A DNA stretch of 64,000 nt, from the NCBI GenBank assembly GCA_002794775.1, contig NBAY01000009.1, positions 372,001 to 436,000 on the forward strand, read 5' to 3'. Below, piece by piece: positions 20,317-31,800 of this stretch. The notes beneath the pieces are model-generated. The model did no database searches, had not been told where the DNA came from, and saw only the letters and a program-made list of their open reading frames with translations. The stretch's first letter is position 1, and every line of letters begins with the position of its first letter. The translations under genes were made by a program, and so were the position numbers. Source of the stretch: Porodaedalea pini (Eukaryota > Basidiomycota > Agaricomycetes > Hymenochaetales > Hymenochaetaceae).

Positions 20317-21747
20317 TTACTTCGCAAAGAAGTCTCGATGCCTCTCTACCACTCTTATGAAATCAAGTAGTCCACCGAAGGGTGATACAAGGGTCTCGTT
20401 GGAGTCCAGAATAACCTTGTCGATGCCGATGCGGCGAATGTACTTCTCGTTCTCCGGTCGCAGCCCTGCACATTGACGAAACATGACCTCTTTGATCTCA
20501 CTTGCGCCTTCCAGTGGACGCCCTTCCTTACTCACGCGACTTTCGAGCACGGAAATGATGTCGGCGTCCTCGAAATCCTCGCACCCGCCGAAGTGAATAG
20601 ACGTGAGGTTTGGAACGAGCTGTGCATCAGAGCGGTGGGGGTCCCAGATGAGTGCGCGCAGCAGGGGCGGCGTGATGAGAGCGTGATTGACAGTGAGGTG
20701 AGTAAGCGTTGGCGTGGCGCGAAGAACGTCGAGGAGGCACGCATCCGTTGCTCCCATGTCACCAATCGCGAGGTGCGTGAGAGGCGGGCGGCCACTGGCT
20801 ATGACGAAGCGGAGGAGAGTGTCCCACATGCCAGTCTGCGTCTCCGCGCCGCCGCGCAGCGCGAGACGCTCAAGCTCCGGCGCGGAGATGGCATCGAAGA
20901 ATGGCCGCGCGTCCAGTTCGACTTCCCAGCTGTCCCAGCTGATATAGAGAGATCGCAGAGCGGGAAGATTGAGGCGGCCTTGAGTGATGAAGTGCTCGAA
21001 ATCGTTCGGACGGTTCAGGCCGATGTACACAGTTTGCAGATTTGGCAGCTCCTTCAGTATCTCAACGGCCGTCTGGCAGTTCATCCAGAAGGGGCCACGC
21101 ATTTCTGAAAGCTCTAGCCGAGAGAGTTGAGGCTGGCTGTAGAGGGATTGCTGGTCAAGCCCGATGCTTTCAAGCGAAAGGAAGGTCAGCCTGGGCATCT
21201 GCTTCGATAGATCGAGATGCAGAGGACGTGAAGACGTCACTATTTCAGATATTCCGACCAGATCCAGGGTCTCCAGAGATATCATCCCCTCGAATCCAAG
21301 GTCAGCTGCAACCGACAAAGGAAGGGTCCCCTGTAATGAGTGTATGCGATGCCGATGAGAAGAGATAACTGCCAAAAGTGTCCTGTAGACATCCCGCTTC
21401 TTGCGATATTCCTCAATGGTGACGTTTCTGACTACTCCGTCTAGGATGCTTATGTCTACATCGACGTTTAGTGTCCGCGAGCCAGATCTTTCAAGCCAGA
21501 GATGTAGTAACGGGAGAATGTTCTTGCGTCTGAGTGCCGGATTGTTGATATGCAGGTCGGACCAAAGTTCATGAGTCTCCAAAGCGACAGTCCGCCAATG
21601 TTGACAGACATGGGTCAGTAGGAGAGGAGCGAATTCAGGCCTGAAGCATGGAAATTCCGGGAGGCTATACTTGAAGACTTCACTTAATAGTTCGACTGGA
21701 AGTGAATTGATGACCGCCTGCATGCACGGTCGGGGGAAAAGAAACAA
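20317..21747 (-). CDS. F-box protein with leucine-rich repeats
   Basis: One open exon of 476 codons. An F-box begins near residue 11 (INSLPVELLSEVFKYSL) and runs to the TWR/WxxI-like region VCQHWRTVALETHELWSDL. After it come irregular leucine-rich repeats (MPRLTFLSLESIGL, LPNLQTVYIGLNRP, LPALRSLYISWDS, APELERLALRGG). Such proteins form a large Agaricomycete family; the F-box binds Skp1 in SCF ubiquitin ligases and the repeats are thought to select the substrate, which is unknown here. The ATG at residue 9 is an alternative start. An extra 5' exon beyond 21747 cannot be excluded. Confidence 0.8.
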   Translation of the reverse strand: MFLFPRPCMQAVINSLPVELLSEVFKYSLPEFPCFRPEFAPLLLTHVCQHWRTVALETHELWSDLHINNPALRRKNILPLLHLWLERSGSRTLNVDVDISILDGVVRNVTIEEYRKKRDVYRTLLAVISSHRHRIHSLQGTLPLSVAADLGFEGMISLETLDLVGISEIVTSSRPLHLDLSKQMPRLTFLSLESIGLDQQSLYSQPQLSRLELSEMRGPFWMNCQTAVEILKELPNLQTVYIGLNRPNDFEHFITQGRLNLPALRSLYISWDSWEVELDARPFFDAISAPELERLALRGGAETQTGMWDTLLRFVIASGRPPLTHLAIGDMGATDACLLDVLRATPTLTHLTVNHALITPPLLRALIWDPHRSDAQLVPNLTSIHFGGCEDFEDADIISVLESRVSKEGRPLEGASEIKEVMFRQCAGLRPENEKYIRRIGIDKVILDSNETLVSPFGGLLDFIRVVERHRDFFAK

Positions 21748-22644
21748 AAGAGTGGACCTGTCTGCGCAAAACCATTAGTTGCCAATCCGGTAGACAGTAT
21801 AAATGATGTGCTTACGGTCAGTAAGGAGCGTGGAGTGTTCAAAAGAACAGATGTAAGGGAAAGAAAGCAAGGGCGTATCCTGCGCTTAGACGCACTTGAG
21901 AAAGTAGAGATTTGAATGAGCATGCGCATACAATTTTGACCGACTGTAATTACTTTGCCTCCATTGCTTAATATTTCTGGACTACGTAATGCAAAGATTC
22001 CATTCCGCCATCGTGCTTGTAGGCAAAGATGCGAGTCATATCCCGGCCACGGCAGTCTTTGTTGAAGTCGGTTTCAAGGTGCCGCGTTACGAGTTGAGGG
22101 TCTTGCAAGTCTAGGAGGAAAACAGTCGCTCAAATCCCCGACATTTTGCTTTTCGGACTAAGGAGAGACATGACGCAAAGTTTGTCAACAATTCAGGCTC
22201 AGGAGAATGAAAAGCAAAATAGTAAAGCTTGACTCGGTCATCTTACCCATACACCCCCTCTCACATTTCTTTCGTACACCCCCTTCCCTGCGCACTTCGC
22301 GTTGCTATTGTTTCTTTAGTGTTTTGATTTCCTTCTTGTGTAGAGAGTTTTAGAGCAGCGCTATTATAAATTACCCATACACGTGATCGACTTTATATAA
22401 TCTGCTATCTACTGCTAATAGCCCTCCAACCGCTACGGAAAAGAAACAAACAGAGGTCAACTACGTAGTGCGCAAGAACTAGGGTGGGTTGTCATGGATG
22501 GGAAATGAGTGGATATAGAGATAAAGGTGGTAACTAAAGTTTAAAGGAGGGTGGTAATTCAGATAAGAGAGGCATACTGTCCGGTGGGCGACGGAAGGAA
22601 AAGTAAGCGAATTTTAAGAGTAAAAGAAAGTTATTTGGGTGGAA
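21748..22644. other. Intergenic region and 3' tail of the LINE
   Basis: No gene is supported. The part nearest 22644 is the 3' untranslated tail of the minus-strand LINE. CTTACCCATACAC near 22241 and TTACCCATACAC near 22370 repeat each other, but I could not place the exact 3' end or a poly-A tail. Confidence 0.4.
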
Positions 22645-25600
22645 CTAATCAGCAAAATCTAAAGGTAGGGAACATTGACGAAAAAGGCCTTTTCGGACAA
22701 GAGAGAAGAAAGGGCAACAATTGAGAATATGGTGGACATCATGTTTGATGCACGATGGGTCCAGACAACGGGGTTCGAGGTTTCGGTTATGCAGGTCAAG
22801 CACGTTTAGCATTAAGCTAGCGGCACGAGAAAGAATTGAGCGTTGTATCCTTTTCCTTGGGGAAAGCTTCAGAAACGGACGGAGAGATCACGTAGGATAT
22901 AGGATGAATGAGGACGGCTCGAGGACTGAGCGGTGTCCGCGAAGGTGTATGATGTTGGCTTTCCAGTCTCGTAGGAGATTGAGCTGTACTTGCGCGTTCA
23001 GATTAGGTAGAGAATCTGGGATGGTCTCGCGATTGGGTTTTGTAGCAGCATCTTTTGCAAGTTTATCGGCTTTAGAATTGCCCAGTACTCCTCTATGGGA
23101 GGGGAGCCACTGGATCGAAATGTGAGAAGCCTCGTGATGGAGGGCAAGAAAAATGCCGCAAAGACGGTGGAATGTTATGATGAATTCCGCATGTCGAGTA
23201 TCATTGGAGAAAATGAGCTCGACGCAATTGAGTGAGTCCATAACGATATGGATATGGATAGGTGTGAAGCATTTCGCCAAAAGGAGGGAGATACGTTGCA
23301 TGGCTGCGATGAGCGCTTCCTGCTCCTCGAACAAGATGTTCAAATGAGACTGCGCTGCTGAAGAAAAGACAGCGAGTTCTTTGTGATCGTGCATAATAAT
23401 GAATCTGTGGCCACCGTTGTAAGAACCGTCAGCGTCAGGGATGATGGAGCCATCTGTGAAAATAAAATATTGATATGGAGGAGGATGTAAAAAGAATGAA
23501 TTGAAATTTCATATAGCGCGGTAGCATTGCATCGTTGAAGGAATAGGTGTCATAATAAGACGTGAATGAATTTGAGTGAAGGAGGGATATGAAACTGATT
23601 TCGGGATTTTAACGTTTGGAAGGAGGGACGATGTTAAATATTGATTTGGAACAGGGTTAAGCTTCGAATGGGAAAAATATGAAAGTAAAAAACATTGCAA
23701 GAGAGAGCAAATAAAGAGGTGAAGTGGAGGGCATGATAAGAAGGATTCTGCAACAGCCGGAGTCATGCTTTTATGAAAAATACAATGGAAAAAACGGTTC
23801 TGGGTTGGTTGAAGAAGAGTTGAAATGAGCGAAGAGTTAGGAAAAAGAACAGTGCCGTAAATGGCTACGGAACAAATCAATCCAAAGTATAAAAGTCTGG
23901 CGTACTGGAAGTATGCTCCATTGGATCGGTGAAACAGAAATGAGTGTTGATGAATAGTAGATAGCGCTTTGTTAGCTCGGGCTTTGAAATGAAGACTGGG
24001 TGAAAGATCATAAGAAAAAATTACACCTAACCAAGTCAGGTGGCGTGAAGGAGGTATAACACAGTTATTGGGTAAGGATAAAACTGCGTTGGAAGAAGAT
24101 GGGAAATCATTCAAAAAAGATTGGAATGTGATGGCCGCTGCCTGGCAGTGCGGGAGGATATGAAGGAGTTCGATGGCATCCGGATCAATGGAAAGGCCAA
24201 GAATTTGAAATTGAAGGGATAGAAATTTGAATTGATTACGAAGATGAGTCAAATTGGTTGAAATGCTAAGCGAGCGTGAATAAAGGAGATGGTTGTCCAT
24301 ATATGCAAGCAGAGGACGGTGTGGACCAAAACGAGTGTTGTAAGCTATAATGGCATCTGATGCCACGAAGACTGAAATAAGGGGGGACAATGGCGATCCT
24401 TGAGGGACACCTCGGTTGGGTTTAATAAAGGGGGCAGAAAAGAAGTTGTTGAAATGAAAAGAGATTGGTCTGTCCCTAAGCCAGACCAAAAGAACGTGAA
24501 TTAGGTTCAGGTGGACATTGGAAAGGATAAGTTTGTTAAGAAGACGATTGTGAGAAATATTGTCAAAAAAACCTTGAATGTCCACGGTAAGAATGGAAGT
24601 GATAAGATATTGGTGGCAACGTAAAACACCACTGAAGTGGTCGCTACCACTGAGAATGAAAGGTTGGGTTAAGATGGTAGAAAGTAGTTCATAACAAGCT
24701 GTAAGGGATGAACGATGCTTCCTACATCCGTGTTGAGTTTCGGGCAGAATATTGTTAGTTTCAAAAAAGGGTTGTAAGAAATTGAAGAGAACGTGTTCAA
24801 AAAGTTTGCCAATGGTGTCAACGAGGGTAATGGGACGATAAGCCCTTGGGACAGAAAAGTCAGAGCGTTTGGGTTTTGGAATAAAAGTGACGAGTGAAGT
24901 TTTAAAAGATAAAGGGAAATGACCGATTTGAAGGCATAAAGAAAAAAGGTCAACGAAAAACTGTCCGCGGTGTTTGATAAGTAGCACGAGGTGTTTGTAC
25001 GAGATGTGACTGTTGCCAGGGCTCATTTCCTGATCGATACCTCAGAGCGCATCGTGAATGTCGCTCATAGTAAGCGGTCAGAAATCACAGAGGGCTGGGA
25101 GCGGAATGACCTCTGGTGTAGACGTTAAAGGAGGAAAAAATGTCTCGCAGAATAGAGACACCTTATCGTCTTCGGTGAGTGTAAAAAGACCGTTGTTCAT
25201 ACACAGGGCCCTGATAGGGGAGCGGCGGTGAGCAGTACCCAGATATTGGTTATGCCAGACAGATCAAGCATCAGAGTGCTGAAGACAAGTGCCAAAAAAG
25301 GTGTTTTTGGCTCGGGTGAGTTCGATGTCGAGGCGTTTCCACGTATCAGGATTAGGGTTATGACAGTGTGTGCGATAGAGTTTTGAACACGATTCGGACC
25401 ACCAAGCGTTGGGGCCAAAATATGAGCGCGGTTTCCGTTTGTTAAGAAAGGTAGAAGTGAAATTCGAAAAGGAAGATTGAAATGAAAAAAGGAGGTCGTC
25501 CAGTGCCTTGGGTGTATGAATGTCTGTTAAAGAGAAGGGGAAGTAATTAGATTCACAAAATTCTGAAACAAAGGAGGGTAAGTCTTGGGAGCGAATTGAT

Positions 25601-26361
25601 CGAAGGGCGGGTTGTGGAGTAGAAGAGATTACATCTATGTTAAATGAAAAAATGAGTGGACGGTGATCAGATGAAATGTCGAGGGTTGGATTAGAAATGG
25701 TAATATGGTCCAGGATATAAGGGGAGAAGTCATCTGAAGCGATGACGAGATCAATAATGGTTTTGGTATTGGAAGCACGATTGAAATGAGTATGTTGGTT
25801 TGGGGGGTTACAAACGATGAGGCCATTGTCGTTGATCCAGTCAACGAGGGCACTAGATGCCGAAAAGGTGGCCGATTGAGCCAGAAAAGACCAAATGTCA
25901 GAATGTCGGTTGAAATCTCTGGTAAAGATATTAGAGGGGAAATGCAGCAAAGGAAAGGGATTTTTGAATTCGTGAAGACTGGGGGAATTATAAACGTTCC
26001 AAAGTAAAAGAGGGGATAAGTCTTCCCGGGAAATGGATATGACGCAAATATTAGGGGAAGGAGAGTCGGGATCATACAAGGAGATGCGATGAATGATGTG
26101 AGGATGTACCAAGGTACAGCAATGAGGTTTGGATGGAGAAGAGGGTCTGAAGATGGTGTAAGGACCGGGGTTGCGAAGATGAAAAATGCTTGAACCCAAA
26201 GGGGATGTTTTAGATGGAATTACCGAAGAAATGGTTGGAATTTCCTGGAAACAAATAATGTCAGGTGTAAAGTTTGTGGTTGAGAAGGAATGTAATAAAT
26301 AATCAAAGGTGGGCACCGAATTGCAAATGTTAAGAGAAAATACGGAAATATTGTCAGTCAT
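22645..26361 (-). pseudogene. LINE ORF2: endonuclease, reverse transcriptase, RNase H
   Basis: Its 3717 nt (1239 codons with stop) stay in one frame but contain five internal stops, all TGA: 25264-25266, 25078-25080, 25042-25044, 23509-23511 and 22888-22890. Order: apurinic-type endonuclease (MTDNISVFSLNICNS, IICFQEIPT, SSDHRPLIFSF); reverse transcriptase (RAYRPITLVDTIGKLFE, NRGVPQGSPLSPLI); RNase H (FIFTDGSIIPDADGS, IHIVMDSLNCVEL, WLPSHRGVLGNSKADKLA); and a C-terminal cysteine/histidine motif (CLDPSCIKHDVHHILNCC). The catalytic box reads YMDN instead of YxDD, so polymerisation would be lost even without the stops. Confidence 0.88.
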
Positions 26362-26366
26362 ATGAA

Positions 26367-28602
26367 TTAAAAGGAAGATCTGTAATTACGGCGAGCTGAA
26401 CACTCTGATGACCTGGCGCTGTGGTTACCCTGGCAGTTAATGCAGTGGGCAAAGTGATCGCATTGGAGGTTATTGGATGCTATACATGGAGCGCATTTAG
26501 CGACATGTACGGCTGTCCGGTGTGGTTCAGAGCAGATCGTGCATCACGCAACTGAGTGACATTTCGCTGCGGTATGTCCCAAGTGATGGCAATTGTCGCA
26601 TTGGTTGATGGTGAGGTGGGCTTTCATCTCCTCGAGGCGGCGGATGACTCCAAAGATGGGGACTGATCTGTTGTTATGTAAGAAAAAGTGGTCAAAACAA
26701 AGACGGAAGTCGTCCTTGATTATAACCGAGACATTGCAGTAGTCTCATTGGTTGAGATGTTCGATAGATGACATGAAGTGTGGTGGGAACATGAACTCGT
26801 ACCCTTCAAATTGAGGAAGGGCAGAGATTTCGTCATATAAATCTTTTTCTGAGTAAAGAAGATTAGTGTCCTTGTCGAAGACTGGGACGCCAGGGATGAC
26901 CATCTTAAACTGAGGAGAAGGCGTGAATGCTTTCGCTCCAGAAATGTTAATGATGCGGTTGAGTTGGGTGACGAGAGAGTTGTACTGGGTGTCAAAGTCA
27001 GAACGGATGTTAGTAAACGCAATTAAGAGGTTGCTGTTGGATGTGTATTCGACGTTAAGGATGATGAGGTGTTTAAACAGAGGATTGCCTTTCAGGCCCA
27101 CACGGACCGAGTTTTTAACAGAGGTGGGAGAAGGGTGAACAGCAAGGTCGCCTGGGAGTGAGAAGAAGATGCGGCAGATGTTACGAACACGCGTGTTCAC
27201 CGATCCGTTAGACTAGTTGATTGGGACAGTTGATATTTCCCCTTGGGGGTTCTGTTCCGTAACTCGTACAACTTTGGTAGGAGTGGTTTTAGGTTTCTTT
27301 TGGGCGGCTTTGGCGTATGAAACAGTGGTAAAACCTTCCTGGTCGACTCCAACTCCTTCGACCTGTGGATAGTAGATGGAAGTTTGTGATCCTCGGGGTG
27401 CGTTATGCGCTGAGTGGGCGTAACCATCCGGTGCAATGATGGTACCCTCTGTAGTCATTCGGTAGCCCGAGCCCGGAATACGGGTTTTGGCAATAGCAGC
27501 TGCATAATCAGTTTTCCCATTTTTTGGAGTCTGGACGCGTTGTTTAATGATAGGACCGGGGGGTGGGAATTTAGGGTCATGAACGAAGCGGACCCTGATA
27601 GGGTCAGGAAGAATCTTTTGCTGTTTGTTAGTGTTAGTATTATTGGAAACAACTGGTCGAACTGTAGAAGCCAGAACGTCAGAAAGCTGTTTTTCGATGG
27701 TTTGGGTTTTTTTCCGAAATAGAAGTTACCACTGCTGAAAGATGTTGAATGGACCTTGACATAGTGTGCAGCGTATCTGTAATTTCTTGATCGCGGATGG
27801 TCTGGCTGTTGACGTAAATATTTTCAAACACGTGTTTGAAGGACGGTGAGTGAATACGGTATGTAGAATGAAAGGCTTCCAGACTCTCGTTAGCGGAGTT
27901 CTGGCGCGCGGTCTCATCATCCAGAGAATTGGATTGGTTGATCCAAGAAACCAAGTTGGAGCCAATGTTGGCGAGGATGGACCCGGCACGAACAGGATCG
28001 TCATACCAGGCCTTATCCGACGACCACGTAGGTTGGGAAATGAGCGTGTTAATCGTATTGATGGTGTCCTTAGTAAGCTTGGCAAATTCGCGGTTGACCT
28101 TTTCGGCGATAGCCGGGTCCTCCAGTTCATCGATATCGATCATGTCGTTGTCGACCTGCGGGGCCTGACTGTGCTGCTCGTCCGGGATGTACAGATCATC
28201 GTCCATAGCATCGTTGTCAATGCAGGCGGGGGGCGGGATTGACTTATGTTCTTCTTCAGAGTTTGAGCGTTTAAGTGTGTTCTGCGACTCGATATCGGGT
28301 GTAGGGGGAAGATCTCCCTGTTGACGAAGTTTGGCGGCATGTTCATCCGCCTCGATATCGGGTGACCACTTGGCACGGTTCTCCTGTACTTGAACGCATA
28401 CGGCGTCGTTGTGATTGTAGGTCTTGTCGCGACCACAAACGACACATAACTTGGCGGTCCCACTAACACACTGGCGACTGTGAAAGGGGAGATCCTGTTT
28501 ACACTCCTCACACTTGGTGGGGTCCTTGGGATTAACAAGGGAACGGAAAGACTTGGTCTTGTGTAAGGAGGTTTTTGCCCTGGTTAACATTTTGTTATCC
28601 AT
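26367..28602 (-). pseudogene. LINE ORF1 (nucleic-acid-binding protein), frameshifted
   Basis: It begins MDNKMLTRAKTSLHKTK and has an N-terminal cysteine-rich module (CEECKQDLPFHSRQC, CVVCGRDKTYNHNDAVC). At an A7 run (27707-27713) the frame slips by one, after which it continues (EKQLSDVLASTVRPVV) to C-terminal CCHC knuckles (CDNCHHLGHTAAKC, CTICSEPHRTAVHVAKC, CINCQGNHSARSSEC). Internal stops: TAG at 27213-27215, TGA at 26745-26747 and a TGA between the first two knuckles. The family coats the LINE RNA. The slip could be programmed or simple decay. Confidence 0.8.
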
Positions 28603-28883
28603 GGCAGAGAGGGTACGAGAAAGACTGTATGCAAGATTTTCCCACGGTCAATGATGATGGTAGGAAGAAGAGAAAGTGATCGACTTGTTACCGCAACCTG
28701 CTGTTTTCTGACTTCGTCTAGTTAGTTGTCCCGTTTTCGAGTTCGCCAACATCACACTCGGTTAATGCTCCGCCTATGAGCACTTACTTCTAAACACGTC
28801 TGGCTCCGAATATAAATTGCTGCCTCTTTTGTGCGAAAACTGCAAAATTTGAATTGCGAGTGTGAGCAGCACGGAGCTCCATC
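28603..28883. promoter_or_regulatory. Mcd4 upstream region adjoining the LINE 5' end
   Basis: These 281 bp separate the LINE ORF1 start from the Mcd4 start codon, so they hold the LINE 5' leader and what remains of the Mcd4 promoter. A TATAAATT lies at about 28812-28819, roughly 65-70 bp before the Mcd4 ATG. The LINE boundary inside the stretch was not found. Confidence 0.45.
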
Positions 28884-31800
28884 ATGGTGTCCACTCGCAT
28901 GGGAACGTCGATGACATGGACACTGCTTCTCGGGCTTGTATTCCATCTAGTCTACATAATGTCAGTTTTCGATTGCTACTTTACGAGTCCCGTCGTACAT
29001 GGCATGCAGCACTTCAGTGCTGGTGACACGGAAGCGAAGCGCCTTGTCCTGTTCATAGGTGAGTTACGTACAACTAGAAATAATCTATACTGTCTCATGC
29101 ACATATTGAGTAGCGGATGGGCTTCGAGCGGACCTTCTGTATAACTTGAAGCCGTTCCCATCTATTCCCGACTCTCCTGAGGTCGTTGCGCCTTACCTAC
29201 GTGATATTGTCGAGACGCGGGGGGCGTTCGGTGTATCTCACACGCGCGTGCCGACGGAAAGCAGGCCTGGGCATGTTGCTATTATTGGGGGAATGTATGA
29301 AGACGTGTCGGCAGTGACTAAAGTGCGTGTAAACCATCAGTGCTCAGTAAATTGCTCAATGCTGTTGAATCAGGGATGGAAAGCCAATCCAGTATAACAT
29401 AAAACAATCCGCTTGAGAAATGGTTGGAACTGAGCATAAATCTGCTTATATAGGTTGATTTCGATTCGGTGTTCAATCAGTCGCGCCACACGTTTTCCTT
29501 TGGATCGCCAGACATTCTGCCCATGTTCGCTCGAGGCGCTGTTCCGGGCAGGGTAGAAGCATGGTCATATGACGAAGAGGACGAAGACTTTACTAGAGGT
29601 ATGATCAGATGTATCTACGACTCTAAAGAGATTTTCTTTAATCTTACAATTATGGGAACATGCGTAAGATGCCACGGAACTTGATATTTGGGTCTTAGAT
29701 CAGTTACAAAACCTTCTCCGAAATGCTTCGTCAAACGCCTCGCTAGATTCAGAAGTGCGCGGTGACAAAGTGATCTACTTCCTCCATTTATTGGGGCTGG
29801 ACACGACTGGACATTCGTACCGGCCACATTCGAAGGTTCTTCTTCTAAGCTCATTGTCATAATAGGAACGCTTATGTAGAATAGGAATACATGCGAAACA
29901 TACAAGTCGTCGACGAGATCGTGGAGAAGACAGAGCGGGTCTTCCGCGACTTTTATAAAGATGAGAAGACGAGCTTCGTCTTCACAGCTGACCACGGCAT
30001 GTCGAACATTGGGAACCACGGCGACGGTAGTCAGTGACAAAGATATCCCTAAAATGCCAATGCTGATTGTGAACAGACCCAGATAGTACGCGCACGCCGC
30101 TCATTGCGTGGGGTGCAGGGGTTCGCGGTCCTCTCCAAGATACAAGTCCCTCTTCACACGATGCCTACTCAGCACCATGGGGCCTCTCTCATCTTTTTCG
30201 ACGCGATGTCGAACAGGCGGACATTGCACCGTTGATGAGCACGCTTCTCGGACTTAACTTCCCCGCCAACTCGGTTGGCGTCCTGCCTGATGTCGACGTA
30301 CGACGTGCTGGTTATCTAAACTTTAGCGAAGGAGAAGGCGCGGTGGCAAAAGCTGCTGTTGCAAATGCGAAAGTAAATGTTATTCCTGTTCTCACATTTG
30401 AAGTATAAGCAACTCATACCATAGCATTGGAGTCGATTTTGGAACAATACAGGGTTAAACACAGTACGAGGGCTTTCCTTCAGCTCCACGAGTATTGTGT
30501 CATGAATCTTTTACAGGACTCAAGGCGGCACACAAAGCTTTCTTTACTCCCTTCCCGGGGCTTGCGACACAAGATATACATGGCTCACCGGGAGCCGGAC
30601 ATATTTTGAACGTCGAACAGCTAGTATATGCCAAGAAATGGAACGAAGTGCGTAAGGAAGCCGCAGAGATCATACAATTATCCCTCGATGGGTTGCGATA
30701 TCTAGAAACGTGCGCAAATACTTGATGCACCTCAAAAATATGCTAAGACTGTGCATCTCTACTCGCAGATACGATCGCGGAATGCTTCGAGCAATCGTGG
30801 CTATAGGTTATCTTGGTTGGTCTGCCTTTAGTGCGACGGCAATTCTGGTGAAATCCTTAGCAGAATCCTCGGCTGCTCCCCCCAGAACAGCTGCCTTTAT
30901 AAACATCTTCGTACTGTGCGTACTATTTGCATTTTTTGCGCTCTTCGCTGTGCAAAGCGAACCATGGACGTATTATCTTTACGTTGCCTTTCCCTGCTAT
31001 TTTTGGCGTTCGGTCGCTCTACGGATCTCTCGGTTCCGTGCAGCTGGCAAGCCTTTTGGATTGCGGAACACTGTTTCGTCAAATCGTGTGGGTTCGACAG
31101 CGAAAAGTAGCTCTGGCCTCAAGTTACTGCAAAAGCCCGTGTGGATGAGTATTCTAACTATTGCGTCCCTGCAAGCAATGGTGGTACGTTTACAACATTA
31201 CATTCTGCGAGAGTCGAATAATGAACTGATATTACTTCGTCCGTCACCATCAGCTCGCTTACAGACAACGCTCAATCTGGAGTGTCGGTTTTGTTGCCAT
31301 GGGCTTATTATGGCCTTTCCTTTCCTGGCCTGAGGGCGTCCCAAAAACAAACCCTGCCCTCGCTAATAAGTGGACCGTGGTCTGCCTCATTTGCGCAGTC
31401 TTTCCTTTACGGGACGTTGAGCAAAGCGAGGACCTGCGTGTCATGTACGTGGCCTTTATCAGAGTTGATTTGGCGATGAATTTGATGTTTTTGATTGTGC
31501 TACATCGAGTATGACTGGCGGCCTTGCGATATTATTTGCTGGCTTGTACGCGACAAGCAAAATAGGACATCGAGGTTCGCAAAATGAACATGAGATACAA
31601 GTACGTTTTCGGTCCCACTATTTCGAAATGAGAAAGTAGTTGATTTCGCTTACAAACGTGCTGAAGCTGGTCCTTACTCTTTCAGCCATACTGGTTACAA
31701 ACGACTCTGTCCGTCGCCTGTCTGCAAAAGAAGGTCTCCCACTAGTTAACCAGGTCCTCGGGTGGTTTATCTTAGGTATGCACCCGCCATTTCATACGCA

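Larger units (their letters stand above)
22645..28602 (-). mobile_element. Tad1-like non-LTR retrotransposon (LINE), degenerate
   Basis: On the minus strand there are two ORFs in LINE order: ORF1 (28602-26367) with zinc-binding motifs, then, 5 nt later, ORF2 (26361-22645) with AP-endonuclease, reverse transcriptase and RNase H domains. That domain set is typical of fungal Tad1/I-type LINEs; the clade is inferred. Coordinates given are the coding limits. The 5' leader probably extends past 28602 towards Mcd4 and the 3' tail below 22645. No LTRs and no obvious target duplication were found. Multiple stops and an altered catalytic site make it inactive. Confidence 0.9.

Noticed and set aside
20473..21108. 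211-codon plus-strand ORF
   Set aside because: Antisense to the F-box/LRR gene, which has clear domain structure.
22230..22385. Telomere-like TTACCCATACAC repeats at the LINE end
   Set aside because: Only two imperfect occurrences and not the fungal TTAGGG repeat; not enough to claim telomeric targeting.
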